Part shown: in pieces, positions 1-8,453 of the stretch
Numbering within the stretch: the first letter of the stretch is position 1
How the letters are laid out: each line of letters begins with the position of its first letter
Origin: Erysipelotrichaceae bacterium
Lineage (GTDB): Bacteria; Bacillota_I; Bacilli_A; RFN20; CAG-826
Assembly: GCA_015058945.1 (NCBI GenBank)
Contig: SVBF01000017.1
Location: forward strand, 57,999-121,998
Length of the DNA: 64,000 nucleotides
Direction: 5' to 3'
Position numbers and translations under genes: made by a program
The notes under the pieces: generated by a model
Seen by the model: only the letters and a program-made list of their open reading frames with translations
The model's database searches: none
What the model was told of the DNA's origin: nothing

Positions 1-862
1 TGACGACATAGTCGCGCTCAGCGGAAAGCAAGGAGGCGCGGGACATCGCGGCGAGGAGCTCTTGGGCGTTGACCTCGAGGTAATAGTTGAACGTCTGCGG
101 GATGATGGCTTTGGTGACGGGGTATTCGCCCGAGATGAGCCTGGAGCAGACGATGGTGTTCTCGAAAAGGAAGAGAATGCTCGCGTCGGAGACGGCGATG
201 GTAACGCGTTCGGCGCCCTCAAAGAGGTGCGTGACGTCGGAGAGGGTGCGGGCCGGCACGTTGCAACGGAAGCGGACGTCGCTATCGACGGGGATCGATT
301 TGCGGGCGAGGCGCGCGGAGTCGGTCGCGGTGGCGACGAGGACCCCATCTCCCGCTTCGAGGTTCAAGGCGGTGAGGACGGGGCGTTGCTCCTTGGTCGA
401 GGCCGCGAAGGCGCTTTGATCCACGAGCTCGGCGAATTCCGCGCAGGGTAAGGTGAGGATGACGCCGGAAGGCTCCAAATCGATGTCGGTGAAGGCTTCG
501 GCGCGGACGCAGTTCAGCTTGAAGGAGGAAGAACGGCCGTCGTCGATCTTGGCGATGGAATCGTCGATGACCTCCAACGAGAGTTCGGTGCCGCCCATGC
601 GGCGGACGACCTCGGTGAGGAGTTTGGCGTTGATCAAAGCCGCGCCGAGTCCGGCGGAGCGGATGATCTCTTTATCGCCGATGCGATAGGGAACGAGGCA
701 CTGGATGGTGATTTCTTTGTTGGTCCCGGTGACTTCCAAACCTTTCTCGTTAAGATCGAGCTTCAGGTTGGCGAGTAAGGGGTCCGCCGATTTGGAGGCG
801 ATGGCCTTGGAAGCGGTGTTAAGCGCTTTGAGGAACTGTTCTTTGTCAATGCTTAGGCGCAT
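1..862 (-). CDS. dnaN: DNA polymerase III beta subunit (sliding clamp), partial
   Basis: The reverse strand reads open from an ATG at 862 to the window edge, about 287 residues, with the stop codon outside the window. The start MRLSIDKEQF and the clamp-like run of three similar domains, together with the position just downstream of dnaA, identify the ring-shaped processivity clamp of DNA polymerase III. Known clamps are about 370 residues, so roughly 80 C-terminal residues lie beyond the edge. An AGGAG site sits about ten bases before the ATG. The gene is transcribed in the same direction as dnaA, separated by 150 bases that carry an origin unwinding site. Confidence 0.93.
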   Translation of the reverse strand, partial: MRLSIDKEQFLKALNTASKAIASKSADPLLANLKLDLNEKGLEVTGTNKEITIQCLVPYRIGDKEIIRSAGLGAALINAKLLTEVVRRMGGTELSLEVIDDSIAKIDDGRSSSFKLNCVRAEAFTDIDLEPSGVILTLPCAEFAELVDQSAFAASTKEQRPVLTALNLEAGDGVLVATATDSARLARKSIPVDSDVRFRCNVPARTLSDVTHLFEGAERVTIAVSDASILFLFENTIVCSRLISGEYPVTKAIIPQTFNYYLEVNAQELLAAMSRASLLSAERDYVV

Positions 863-937
863 GTTTTACTTCTCCTACATTTATTTGTTCGTTGATTGAT
901 TAGTAATAGTAATAAGGGGTGTGCGTAATGTGCGTAA
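863..937 (-). other. oriC basal unwinding site between dnaA and dnaN
   Basis: Read on the dnaA-sense strand this contains two directly abutting TTACGCACA nonamers (929-937 and 920-928), a CCCC cluster (916-919), then five trinucleotides TTA TTA CTA TTA CTA (901-915) and an AT-rich stretch (863-900). The other strand of the trinucleotides reads 3'-AAT/GAT repeats, which are the DnaA-trios. Box, GC cluster, trios, AT-rich DNA in this order is the known basal origin unwinding arrangement of Bacillus subtilis, also located between dnaA and dnaN. The boxes differ from TTATCCACA at positions 4 and 5. Confidence 0.8.
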
Positions 938-1012
938 CTCTGCCTTCACGCGCTCCTGTTATTCTATCACGCACGCGAGGCCCTGACGATTACTTTATTT
1001 ATAATAAAGAGG

Positions 1013-2371
1013 TTATTTCGTCAGTTTGGTTTTGAGCTCGTCCACCGCCTTTCTCATGTCGGGGTCGATTCGTAACGATTTCTCCACTTTTTCCACACCC
1101 TTCATCGCCGTGGCGTGATCGCGTCCGCCGAAGTATTGGCCGATTTTGGTGAAGGGCAATTGGAGCATCGTCTTCACGAGGTACATGGCGATGTGGCGGG
1201 CGAGGGCGATCTGCGAGGTGCGGATCTTGCCGGTGAGCTGCGACGGGGTCAGGTTGTAATAATCCGCGACCACGGAGACGATGCGCGATTCGCTTAGGCG
1301 CGCTTTCTCGTCCGTCGTGGAGACGAGGCCTTGTATCGCCTCGACCGTGACGTCCATCGTGATGTGCTTGGTCGGCTTGAAGTTGACCGTATAGAAGAGT
1401 AAGCGGTTCAACGCCCCCTCTAGTTCGCGCACGTTATTGGAGAAACGCGCGGCGAGGAAGGCGATGACGTCTTCGTCGAAATCGTTGACGTCCAACCCTC
1501 CGGCGGTGATTTTGCTACGCAATATCTCCGCGCTGGTCGCGAGGTCCGGGCGCTTGATGGATAAGACCAAACCCGCTTGGAACCTCGATTTCAGACGGTC
1601 GTCGAGGCCATCGAGGAAACCGGGGTGCTGGTCGCTGGTGATGACGATCTGCTTGCCGGACTTCTCCATGTCCGAGAACACGACGAAGAACATCTCCATC
1701 GTCTTCTTTTTGCCCACGAGGAACTGGATGTCGTCGATGAGGAGGCAATCCACCTCGGTCTTGAAGTACTGGGCCAAGGATTGCTCCTCTTTGTAGCCCT
1801 GGGCGAATTTGACGTACTCGTCGACAAAGTCGGCGGCCGCGACATAGAGGACTTTCTTGTTCGGCATCTCCTCGCGGATGGCGTTGCCGATGGCTTGCAT
1901 TAAGTGCGTTTTGCCTAAGCCCGAATCGCTATAAAGGAGCAACGGGTTGAACAATTTCCCAGGATTCTTGGAAATCATCAACGCGCCTTGATACGCTTCG
2001 CGGTTGGAATCGCCGACGACGAAGTTCTCAAAGGTGAATTTGCCGTCGAGGTGGCTGTTCACGAAGAAGGAAGGCTTTTCTTTGCGCTCTTCCTGGATCT
2101 TTTTGATTTCGCCCTTTTCGACGAATTTGGTTTGGAAATTGGTGCCGGTGACTTCTTCGATGCAGCGATCGACCAAATCCTGATATTTGGAATTGATGAT
2201 GACGGCCGCTAAAGCGGAGTTGGCCACGACGATCATCGTGGAGCCGTCGAGCGAATCGACGTAGGTCTTGTCGAAGAAGGAGTCGTAAACCCTTTGGTCA
2301 CCGAGACGATCGTGGATCTTCAGCAACACGCGGTCCCATAACTGGGCGATTTCTGACACGGTGGAACTCAT
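1013..2371 (-). CDS. dnaA: Chromosomal replication initiator DnaA
   Basis: The 452-residue protein initiates replication by binding DnaA boxes and melting the origin. The AAA+ core shows Walker A SDSGLGKT at about residues 148-155 and Walker B DDIQF at about 213-217. The C-terminal domain IV carries the DnaA signature GGRDHAT at about 415-421, which reads the box. The start chosen is the ATG at 2371 because AGGAG lies nine bases upstream; an in-frame TTG eight codons earlier would overlap that site. Length agrees with the family (about 450). DnaA boxes lie both upstream and downstream of the gene, so autoregulation is likely. Confidence 0.97.
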   Translation of the reverse strand: MSSTVSEIAQLWDRVLLKIHDRLGDQRVYDSFFDKTYVDSLDGSTMIVVANSALAAVIINSKYQDLVDRCIEEVTGTNFQTKFVEKGEIKKIQEERKEKPSFFVNSHLDGKFTFENFVVGDSNREAYQGALMISKNPGKLFNPLLLYSDSGLGKTHLMQAIGNAIREEMPNKKVLYVAAADFVDEYVKFAQGYKEEQSLAQYFKTEVDCLLIDDIQFLVGKKKTMEMFFVVFSDMEKSGKQIVITSDQHPGFLDGLDDRLKSRFQAGLVLSIKRPDLATSAEILRSKITAGGLDVNDFDEDVIAFLAARFSNNVRELEGALNRLLFYTVNFKPTKHITMDVTVEAIQGLVSTTDEKARLSESRIVSVVADYYNLTPSQLTGKIRTSQIALARHIAMYLVKTMLQLPFTKIGQYFGGRDHATAMKGVEKVEKSLRIDPDMRKAVDELKTKLTK

Positions 2372-2499
2372 TCTCACTATCTCCTGCGGGTTCAAATTAT
2401 AGGAGGGCGCGCGTTAAATTCCACGGGCAATTTCGGCCAAAATTAAACTTTGCACATTTCCTTGGTCAAATACCCTCGAAATCAGTGGGTTTTCCCCAC

Positions 2500-2566
2500 T
2501 TATTCACTTTTGCACAGTGTGCGCAACTTGTGGAAAACTACCCTGTGGATTACTCGGTGTGAATAA
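2500..2566 (+). other. oriC DnaA-box cluster upstream of dnaA
   Basis: Four near-consensus boxes occur within 67 bases: TTATTCACT on the plus strand (2500-2508), and on the minus strand TTTTCCACA (2529-2537), TAATCCACA (2544-2552) and TTATTCACA (2558-2566), against the consensus TTATCCACA. A TTGCGCACA-like box (2518-2526, minus) and a further TTACGCACA (2728-2736, minus) resemble the boxes between dnaA and dnaN. The dnaA-rpmH intergenic region (2372-2827) holds no convincing gene. This is the upstream half of a bipartite origin of the Bacillus type. Confidence 0.85.
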
Positions 2567-2765
2567 CTGACCGCCGATACGGCTTGCTCACTGTCGCTTT
2601 TTGGCGAAAAACATCGAAGCGATGCCCTCTTCTTTCGTTTCGTCACGAAAATGTGAATAGGTCCGCACCGCGAGGAGAAAACAGACCTGATGCCCTTACC
2701 CACGCCCACCGACATATTCGAAAGAAATGTGCGTAACCCACTTCCTGCGCGGGCACATGATTTTG

Positions 2766-2794
2766 TTGCCCTCCCCCGAGCAAGCCCCTATAAT
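2766..2794 (+). promoter_or_regulatory. Sigma-A type promoter of the rpmH operon
   Basis: TTGCCC at 2766-2771 and a perfect TATAAT at 2789-2794 are separated by 17 bases. The start codon of rpmH follows 33 bases later, with an AAAGGAG site in between. Confidence 0.8.
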
Positions 2795-2827
2795 ACCCCT
2801 TGCTTAAAAGCAAAGGAGAACCTCGTC

Positions 2828-2965
2828 ATGGGAAAGAAAACCTACCAACCTTCGAAGAAAAAACATTCGAACACCTGCGGATTCCGCGCCAGGATGTCGT
2901 CCGCGAGCGGCCGTAAAGTCCTCGCCAGCCGCCGCGCCAAAGGCCGCGTCAAACTCGCCGACTAA
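2828..2965 (+). CDS. rpmH: 50S ribosomal protein L34
   Basis: This 45-residue, very basic protein is a structural component of the large ribosomal subunit. The body [19 protein letters not shown] and the RKVL..RRAKGR segment are the L34 signature. The ATG at 2828 is preceded by AAAGGAG with suitable spacing; an open frame continues upstream but that part is origin DNA. It is the first gene of the rpmH-rnpA-yidC-jag operon and lies 15 bases before rnpA. Confidence 0.97.
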   Translation: MGKKTYQPSKKKHSNTCGFRARMSSASGRKVLASRRAKGRVKLAD

Positions 2966-2979
2966 GATCGCCTCAAGCC

Positions 2980-3315
2980 ATGAAGAAGATCAACACGGTC
3001 AAAGCGCATCGCGAATTCGATCGGATCATCCGTCATGGCCACGCGATTAAGTCCCCCCACTTCGCCGTCTATCACGTTCCTTCTTCCCTCGAACATGCCC
3101 GTATTGGGATCTCCGTCGGGAAGAAGAACGGCATCGCGGTGAAAAGGGTACGCATCAAGAGACAGGTCCGGGCGATGATCGCCAAGGCGGACCTACTCCC
3201 CCTTAAGGTGGACGCGATCGTCGTCGTCCGCCCTAGTTACGACCCCGACCAATATCCGGGTCTTGAGGAAGAGTTACTCCTCTCCCTCACACGAATGAAG
3301 GAAACGATCCATTGA
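2980..3315 (+). CDS. rnpA: Ribonuclease P protein component
   Basis: The 111-residue basic protein is the cofactor of the catalytic RNA that trims 5' leaders from pre-tRNAs. The RNR-type central helix is recognisable as GISVGKKNGIAVKRVRIKR at about residues 43-61, although the usual Asn in the RNRIKR core is Val (RVRIKR). Length fits the family. Position between rpmH and yidC is the conserved origin order. Its TGA stop overlaps the TTG start of yidC by four bases, so translation is probably coupled. Confidence 0.94.
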   Translation: MKKINTVKAHREFDRIIRHGHAIKSPHFAVYHVPSSLEHARIGISVGKKNGIAVKRVRIKRQVRAMIAKADLLPLKVDAIVVVRPSYDPDQYPGLEEELLLSLTRMKETIH

Positions 3316-5132
3316 AACAGCTCAAGCATAAAAAACTGCTCGCCTTCGGCGGCTTAGGCCTCGGCGTTGTTTTGCTCACTTCCTGCACCGCGAATTTCTG
3401 CTCCGTCGTCGACCAAGCGGCGATGGCTTATCCCTACGATCAAGGCGTCACCGTCTACCTCTCCAAGGCCGAATATGAGATCTTGAAGACCAACGGCGAC
3501 GAGATCACCCAAGCGTTGATCGCCATGGAAGAGGAAATGAGCCTTCAGGCGCAAGCCCTCGGTTTGGGTTTGCCGAACATCGCCGGTCCCGCATACCTCG
3601 CCAAAGACGGCACCGTCTTAAACGACAACGTTTACAAATACGTTCCTTACGTCGGAAGCGGCGACACCATCACGTTCACCTCGAACAAGGTCAACGGCTT
3701 CCTTAAGGACTTCCTCTTAAATGCCGCCAAGGCGGGTCAATCCCTCCCCGGCATTTATTACTTCACCCTTCTCGACGATTATGTCCTGAAGGCGGCGACC
3801 ACCGAGTTCCTTTTGGCCAACCCGGACTACCATTACGCCAACGCGTCCGAATTCGACACCCGCATCGCGGAAAATGAGCAGATGAGCGCCAAGCTCGCCT
3901 CGGTCATCGCCGGCAGCGGCATCACCGACCTCTCCGCCGAGTTCGTCGCGGTCAACCCCTACGTCGAAGCCGACCCCAAGGAGAAGCCGACCGAGATCCC
4001 GGTCAACAAATCGATCCTCCGACAGAACGGTTCCGTCAAGTTCAGCGGCTATAAGATCAATGAGAAAAACGAGGTCGAGCGTCCGTTCTTCGGCCACATC
4101 CTCGCTTGGAACGACCTGATCCGCGATACCGCCCATGCCATCGGCGACGACCTCCCCTACTTCGACATTTACGATGTCCCCGGCAAAGACATGGTCACCT
4201 ATTACCAGAACCAGATCAGCGCCAGGGTCAACGCCGTCCGTTCCTGCATCGCGACCAAGGATGGCTACTTCGGCCACTACGGCACCTTCGCCGATTGGCG
4301 CGTCTCCATCGAGCAGAAGAACTGGGGCTATGCCTGGGGCAAAGGCTTCCTCGAGGGCTTGCTCGTCTACCCCGTCACCTGGATGCTCGACACCATGGCC
4401 TACTCCTTCGACCCCGGCCTCACCGGCAGGGGCCAGATTTGGGCCTTGGTCATCGTCACGTTAATCGTCCGTGGCTTGTTGCTTGCCGCGAGCTGGCGCA
4501 CCACCCTCGATAACCAGAAGATGCAGGCGCTTCAGCCAGAACTCGCGAAACTGCAGCAGAAGTATCCCAACGCCAACTCCAACCCCGCGGAGAAGCAGCG
4601 CATGAGCCAAGAGCAGATGATGCTCTATAAGCGGCATGGCATCAAACCATTCCGCCAGATCATCGTCATGATCGTCCAGTTCCCGGTCTTCATCTCCGTC
4701 TGGGCCGGTTTGCAAGGTTCCGCCGCCCTTTCCACCGGCGAAATCCTCAACATGAGGCTCTCGGATAACCTCAACAGCATCCTCTTCAACACCACCGGAA
4801 CCTGGTATTACAACACCACCGGTTGGTGGACCGCTTTGGTCCTCTTCATCCTCATGGCCACCACCCAGATCATGGCCATGCTCTTGCCGCGCATCATCGC
4901 CAAAGCGAACAGCAAAGGCGTCTCCAAGATGAATAAGAGCGCCACCGCGGCCAAACAAAACAACACCATGAAATGGGTCTCTTACGGCCTCATCATCTTC
5001 ACCATCATCATGGGCTTCTTCCTCCCGTCAGCCATGGGCGTCTACTGGTTGATCGGTGGTTTGATCTCCATGGTCCAGACCTTCGTCACCCAGATGATCA
5101 TGGCCAAAAAGAAAGGAAGGAAAAATCCATGA
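3312..5132 (+). CDS. yidC: Membrane protein insertase YidC with large N-terminal extracytoplasmic domain
   Basis: The C-terminal part (about residue 355 onward) is the YidC/Oxa1 core that inserts membrane proteins. It shows the conserved groove Arg in VTLIVRGLLL near residue 385, followed by the cytoplasmic hairpin MQALQPELAKLQQKYP and further membrane helices near 455, 500 and 560-585. The N-terminus is a lipoprotein signal with lipobox LLTSC (Cys25), followed by some 320 hydrophilic residues that I do not recognise. At 606 residues it is about twice the length of B. subtilis SpoIIIJ; E. coli YidC has a large periplasmic domain but this one does not visibly resemble it. Start is TTG at 3312, overlapping rnpA; AAGGAA precedes it. 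Confidence 0.92.
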   Translation: MKQLKHKKLLAFGGLGLGVVLLTSCTANFCSVVDQAAMAYPYDQGVTVYLSKAEYEILKTNGDEITQALIAMEEEMSLQAQALGLGLPNIAGPAYLAKDGTVLNDNVYKYVPYVGSGDTITFTSNKVNGFLKDFLLNAAKAGQSLPGIYYFTLLDDYVLKAATTEFLLANPDYHYANASEFDTRIAENEQMSAKLASVIAGSGITDLSAEFVAVNPYVEADPKEKPTEIPVNKSILRQNGSVKFSGYKINEKNEVERPFFGHILAWNDLIRDTAHAIGDDLPYFDIYDVPGKDMVTYYQNQISARVNAVRSCIATKDGYFGHYGTFADWRVSIEQKNWGYAWGKGFLEGLLVYPVTWMLDTMAYSFDPGLTGRGQIWALVIVTLIVRGLLLAASWRTTLDNQKMQALQPELAKLQQKYPNANSNPAEKQRMSQEQMMLYKRHGIKPFRQIIVMIVQFPVFISVWAGLQGSAALSTGEILNMRLSDNLNSILFNTTGTWYYNTTGWWTALVLFILMATTQIMAMLLPRIIAKANSKGVSKMNKSATAAKQNNTMKWVSYGLIIFTIIMGFFLPSAMGVYWLIGGLISMVQTFVTQMIMAKKKGRKNP

Positions 5133-5728
5133 AAGAATTCACCGCGAAATCGGTTGAGGAAGCCGTCGCCTCCGCCGCCGAATCCCTCGGCGTCGAACCC
5201 GCCCACCTCGTCTATGAGGTAAAGGAAGAGAAGAAGGGCCTCTTCAAAAAGTCCGCGACCATCGCCGTCTACCTCGACGAAGACGCCGCCTCCTACGCCG
5301 AGAGCTACCTCAAGTCCGCCCTCGCCGCGCTTGGCGTCCAGATCGAGACCGAATCGAACATGGAGGACGGAATCATCAAAATCACGATCGATTCCGACGC
5401 CAACCCGATCCTCATCGGCAAAGGCGGCAAGACCCTTCAGGCCCTCAATGAGATCGCCAAGTTCGCCGTCTCGACCAAGTTCAGGAAACGCTACCGCATC
5501 CTCCTCGACGTCGGTGGTTATAAGGAAGACAAATACGACCGCGTCGCCCACATCGCGACCCGCACGGCCAAGACCGTCCTCCGTACCCACATCGACGCCT
5601 CGCTCGACCCGATGACCCCCGACGAGCGTAGAGTCGTCCATAACACCCTCTCCGATTGGGACCACATCAAGACCGAGTCCTCCGGCGAAGGCAGCGACCG
5701 CGCCGTCACCATCAAATACGTCGACTAA
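5129..5728 (+). CDS. jag: RNA-binding protein Jag/KhpB (Jag-N, KH, R3H)
   Basis: The 199-residue protein begins with a Jag-N module (to about residue 50), continues with a KH domain carrying the GKGG loop near residue 96, and ends with an R3H domain (RRVVH motif near residue 170). KhpB-type proteins bind RNA and influence cell elongation and division. The ATG overlaps the yidC stop as ATGA, with GGAAGGA upstream. It closes the rpmH operon and is followed by an intrinsic terminator. Confidence 0.93.
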   Translation: MKEFTAKSVEEAVASAAESLGVEPAHLVYEVKEEKKGLFKKSATIAVYLDEDAASYAESYLKSALAALGVQIETESNMEDGIIKITIDSDANPILIGKGGKTLQALNEIAKFAVSTKFRKRYRILLDVGGYKEDKYDRVAHIATRTAKTVLRTHIDASLDPMTPDERRVVHNTLSDWDHIKTESSGEGSDRAVTIKYVD

Positions 5729-5735
5729 CGACATG

Positions 5736-5760
5736 GCCGCCTCATGACGAGGCGGCTTTT
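5736..5760 (+). terminator. Intrinsic terminator after jag
   Basis: GCCGCCTC (5736-5743) pairs with GAGGCGGC (5749-5756) across a five-base loop and is followed by TTTT. Confidence 0.85.
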
Positions 5761-5767
5761 CTTACAG

Positions 5768-5801
5768 AAAAAACCACCGACTCATCATCGGTGGCTTTTT
5801 T
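5768..5801. terminator. Bidirectional terminator between jag and the lipoprotein gene
   Basis: CCACCGA (5774-5780) pairs with TCGGTGG (5788-5794). A-run before and T-run after the stem make it usable in both directions, mainly for the leftward gene ending at 5816. Confidence 0.75.
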
Positions 5802-5815
5802 CATGTTGGGGTTGG

Positions 5816-6235
5816 TTAGGCCTGAACCGTCCATCCAAGGGCGGTCTGCGCGGCTTTGGAGCCGAGGTAGGCGACGTTGTTCTTGAGGCCGATGGCCAAA
5901 TCACTGGTCTCACCAGTGAAGATACGGCCAAAGGTGGACATGTTCTCGTCGAACCAGGTGGAGGCGCTGTTGATGTCGGCGAAGAACCAGGCGAAGAAGC
6001 TGTCCTTCACATCGAGCTTAGCGGCGGTCAGGTGTTCTTTGAGGTTCTTGGCCTCGGTGAAGACCTGAGCGGTCGAGAGGGTCTTGTACTGCTCGGCGCT
6101 ATAGACGCTGACGGTATAACCCTTCCCTTCCAAGGTACCCTTGACGGCAGAGGCGCTTTCGGAGCCTTCCACCATACAGGAAGTCAGGGCGAGAGCCGCG
6201 AGAGCGGTGACGGCGATTTTACGGAAACGGATCAT
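5816..6235 (-). CDS. Small putative lipoprotein, unknown function
   Basis: The 139-residue product starts with a short lipoprotein signal: basic MIRFRK, a hydrophobic Ala/Leu run and lipobox ALTSC with Cys20. The remainder is acidic to neutral and soluble-looking, with aromatic patches such as SFFAWFFADIN, and has no motif I recognise. The ATG at 6235 is chosen because AAAGGAG lies just upstream; an open frame reaching 6313 would skip this site. It is a single-gene unit, divergent from mnmE and ended by the terminator at 5768-5801. It would be anchored to the outer face of the membrane. Confidence 0.75.
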   Translation of the reverse strand: MIRFRKIAVTALAALALTSCMVEGSESASAVKGTLEGKGYTVSVYSAEQYKTLSTAQVFTEAKNLKEHLTAAKLDVKDSFFAWFFADINSASTWFDENMSTFGRIFTGETSDLAIGLKNNVAYLGSKAAQTALGWTVQA

Positions 6236-6332
6236 GTGTTTTCTCCTTTGTTGCCCTGAGCTGACGTCTAGGGCTAAGAAATTATAACCACCATTTATGA
6301 CTTCTTGCCACACATGCCTGTGCGTTAACCGC

Positions 6333-6338
6333 TATAAT
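6333..6338 (+). promoter_or_regulatory. -10 element of mnmE, ten bases before the start codon
   Basis: A perfect TATAAT ends at 6338 and the ATG used here is at 6349. No clear -35 at 17 bases (TTGCCA at 6305-6310 gives 22). No Shine-Dalgarno is present, so the mRNA would be nearly leaderless. Confidence 0.6.
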
Positions 6339-6348
6339 GACCCTGCCT

Positions 6349-7671
6349 ATGGAAACGATCGTCGCCTTAGCCACGCCACCGCTAAAAAGCGCGTTGGCCT
6401 TGATTCGCGTCTCCGGCGACGCGGCCTTTTCGTTCACCGAGACCCTCCTGGGCCACCCCTTATATATAAAGGATAAGGCGGAGCTGCGCCACGGCACCCT
6501 TTCCTATGAGGGGAAAGCGCTCGACGACGTGGTCTTACTTTGTTTCCCAAACCCCCATTCGATGACCGGCGAAGACGTCGTGGAGATCTCTTGCCACGGC
6601 TCCCCGCTCATCGCGAACGAAATCATCGCCGCCTACCTATCTTTAGGCGCGCGTTATGCGACCAACGGCGAATTCACCTCCCGCGCCTTCTATAACGGCA
6701 AGGTGGACTTGGTGCAGGCCGAGGCCATCAACGATTTGATCAACGCGACCACCAAAGAATCCAAAAACGTCGCCTTGCTTTCCCTTTCGGGCAAGACCAG
6801 CGCCTTGCTTAAACCGCTTCTTGAGGAAGTCGGGAAGGCGTTAGGTTCGGTCGAGGTCGGCATCGATTACCCCGAATATGACGAAGAGGAACCCTTCACC
6901 GTCAAGGACGTGAGGAAGATCTGCTCCGCCTTATTGCCCCAAATCTCCGAGCTCGTGGAAAAGGGCGTCCAAGGACAATATCTCCGCAATGGCGTCGACG
7001 TCGCCCTCATCGGTGAACCGAACGTCGGCAAATCCTCTTTGCTTAATGCCTTGCTAAGCGAAGACAAAGCCATCGTCTCCGCCATCCCGGGCACGACCCG
7101 CGACGTCGTGGAAGGCCAAATCTCCATCAAGGGTTTGCCCGTGAGGCTTTATGACACCGCCGGCATCCATGACTCCAAAGACGAAATCGAACGCCTGGGC
7201 GTGATGCGCAGCAAAAAGATCCTCGATAAGGCGGAGCTGATCCTGTTTGTCCATGACGCCTCCGCCTCTAACCCAGAAGAAGAGGAACTAAGGCGCCTCG
7301 TCGAAGGAAAGCACATCATCGAGATCTTCAACAAATCCGACCTTCTTTCTAAGAAAGAAAACGGAAAGTTGTACGCTTCGGCCCTCAAAGAGGACGTCGA
7401 GGCGATCAAAGAGGCGATTTTCGACGCCCTTAGCCTCAACGAGGAAGTTTACGTCACCCCCGCGCTTTCCTCTCCGCGCGAACTCGCCTTGCTGCGCTTA
7501 GCCAAAGCCGATATCGAGGAGACGATCCGCCTTTGCGACGCCTCCTTAAGCGTCGATTTGGTCTCCGTGCCGTTACAAAGTGCCTATAACCATCTCCGTG
7601 CCCTTCTCGGCCTAGACCCCACCCAGGATTTCTCTCAGGAGATCTTCTCCCGCTTCTGCGTCGGTAAATAA
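6349..7671 (+). CDS. mnmE: tRNA uridine-5-carboxymethylaminomethyl modification GTPase MnmE
   Basis: MnmE works with MnmG to modify U34 of certain tRNAs. The 440-residue protein has the N-terminal folate-binding domain (ETIVALATPP start, IRVSG), a helical domain interrupted by a G domain with P-loop GEPNVGKSS near residue 222 and DTAG near 267, and the diagnostic C-terminal FCVGK whose Cys is required for activity. The start is placed at ATG 6349 rather than 6337, because 6337 lies inside the TATAAT promoter element. First gene of mnmE-tatD-rnmV-rsmA. The mnmG partner is not in this window. Confidence 0.95.
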   Translation: METIVALATPPLKSALALIRVSGDAAFSFTETLLGHPLYIKDKAELRHGTLSYEGKALDDVVLLCFPNPHSMTGEDVVEISCHGSPLIANEIIAAYLSLGARYATNGEFTSRAFYNGKVDLVQAEAINDLINATTKESKNVALLSLSGKTSALLKPLLEEVGKALGSVEVGIDYPEYDEEEPFTVKDVRKICSALLPQISELVEKGVQGQYLRNGVDVALIGEPNVGKSSLLNALLSEDKAIVSAIPGTTRDVVEGQISIKGLPVRLYDTAGIHDSKDEIERLGVMRSKKILDKAELILFVHDASASNPEEEELRRLVEGKHIIEIFNKSDLLSKKENGKLYASALKEDVEAIKEAIFDALSLNEEVYVTPALSSPRELALLRLAKADIEETIRLCDASLSVDLVSVPLQSAYNHLRALLGLDPTQDFSQEIFSRFCVGK

Positions 7672-7673
7672 CG

Positions 7674-8453
7674 ATGTTCTATTTCGATTCCCATTGCCAC
7701 CTTAACGACGAGGCGATCCTCCCGTTTATCGAGGAAGAGATCCTTTCGTGCCGGCAGGCTGGATTAAAAGCGATGCTCGTCATCGGCTACGACGTCAAAT
7801 CGAGCCGCCTCGCCGTCGAACTCGCGCATCGTTACGAAGAGGTCTATGCCGCGGTGGGCGTCCATCCCGAAAACCTCGAAGGACTCACCTTGGATTGCCT
7901 AAAGGAAATCAAAGCGCTCGCGAAAGAGGACAAGGTCGTCGCGATCGGCGAAATCGGCCTTGATTACCATTGGTATAAGGATCCCGAGGTTCGGGAAGCC
8001 CAAAAACCGTGGTTCGTCGCCCAGATCGAACTCGCGAACGAATTGAACCTGCCCGTTTCCATTCATGCGCGTGACTGCACGGAAGACGTATATAAGATCC
8101 TTAAGGAACATCCCGTCCATGCCGGGGCGGTGCTCCACTGCTATTCCGGCTCGGTCGAGAGCCTCAGGGAATTCGCGAAACTCGGTTTGTATTTCGGCTT
8201 CGATGGACCGATCACCTTCAAGAACGCGGTGACGCCCAAAGAATGCGTGAAGGCGTGTCCCATCGATCGCCTGCTCGTGGAGACCGATTCGCCTTATTTG
8301 GCCCCAGTTCCCTTCCGCGGCAAGCAAAACTCACCCAAATACATCCCCTTTATCGTCGAAGAGATGGCAAAACTCAGGGAAATGGAACCCGAAACCCTCA
8401 ATGAGCAGCTTTGGCGGAATTTCACCAAATTGTTCCGCGTGAAACATGGATAA
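7674..8453 (+). CDS. tatD: TatD family metal-dependent hydrolase/DNase
   Basis: The 259-residue protein is a TIM-barrel metallohydrolase of the TatD (YabD) family, implicated in 3'-5' nucleic acid trimming. Metal-binding signatures visible are DSHCHLND at residues 5-12, GEIGLDY near 92-98, SIHARD near 128-133, HCYSGS near 154-159 and the ETDSPYLAPVP segment near 203-213. Start ATG lies two bases after the mnmE stop, with no separate ribosome site, suggesting coupling. It overlaps rnmV by eight bases. The tatD-rnmV-rsmA order is conserved in Bacillota. Confidence 0.95.
   Translation: MFYFDSHCHLNDEAILPFIEEEILSCRQAGLKAMLVIGYDVKSSRLAVELAHRYEEVYAAVGVHPENLEGLTLDCLKEIKALAKEDKVVAIGEIGLDYHWYKDPEVREAQKPWFVAQIELANELNLPVSIHARDCTEDVYKILKEHPVHAGAVLHCYSGSVESLREFAKLGLYFGFDGPITFKNAVTPKECVKACPIDRLLVETDSPYLAPVPFRGKQNSPKYIPFIVEEMAKLREMEPETLNEQLWRNFTKLFRVKHG

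Noticed and set aside
2372..2395. An eight-codon N-terminal extension of DnaA starting with TTG.
   Set aside because: It would place the AGGAG ribosome site inside the coding region; the ATG at 2371 is correctly spaced from it.
6337..6348. An earlier ATG for mnmE at 6337.
   Set aside because: It lies inside the TATAAT promoter element, so it could not be in the mRNA from that promoter; the MnmE family start fits 6349.
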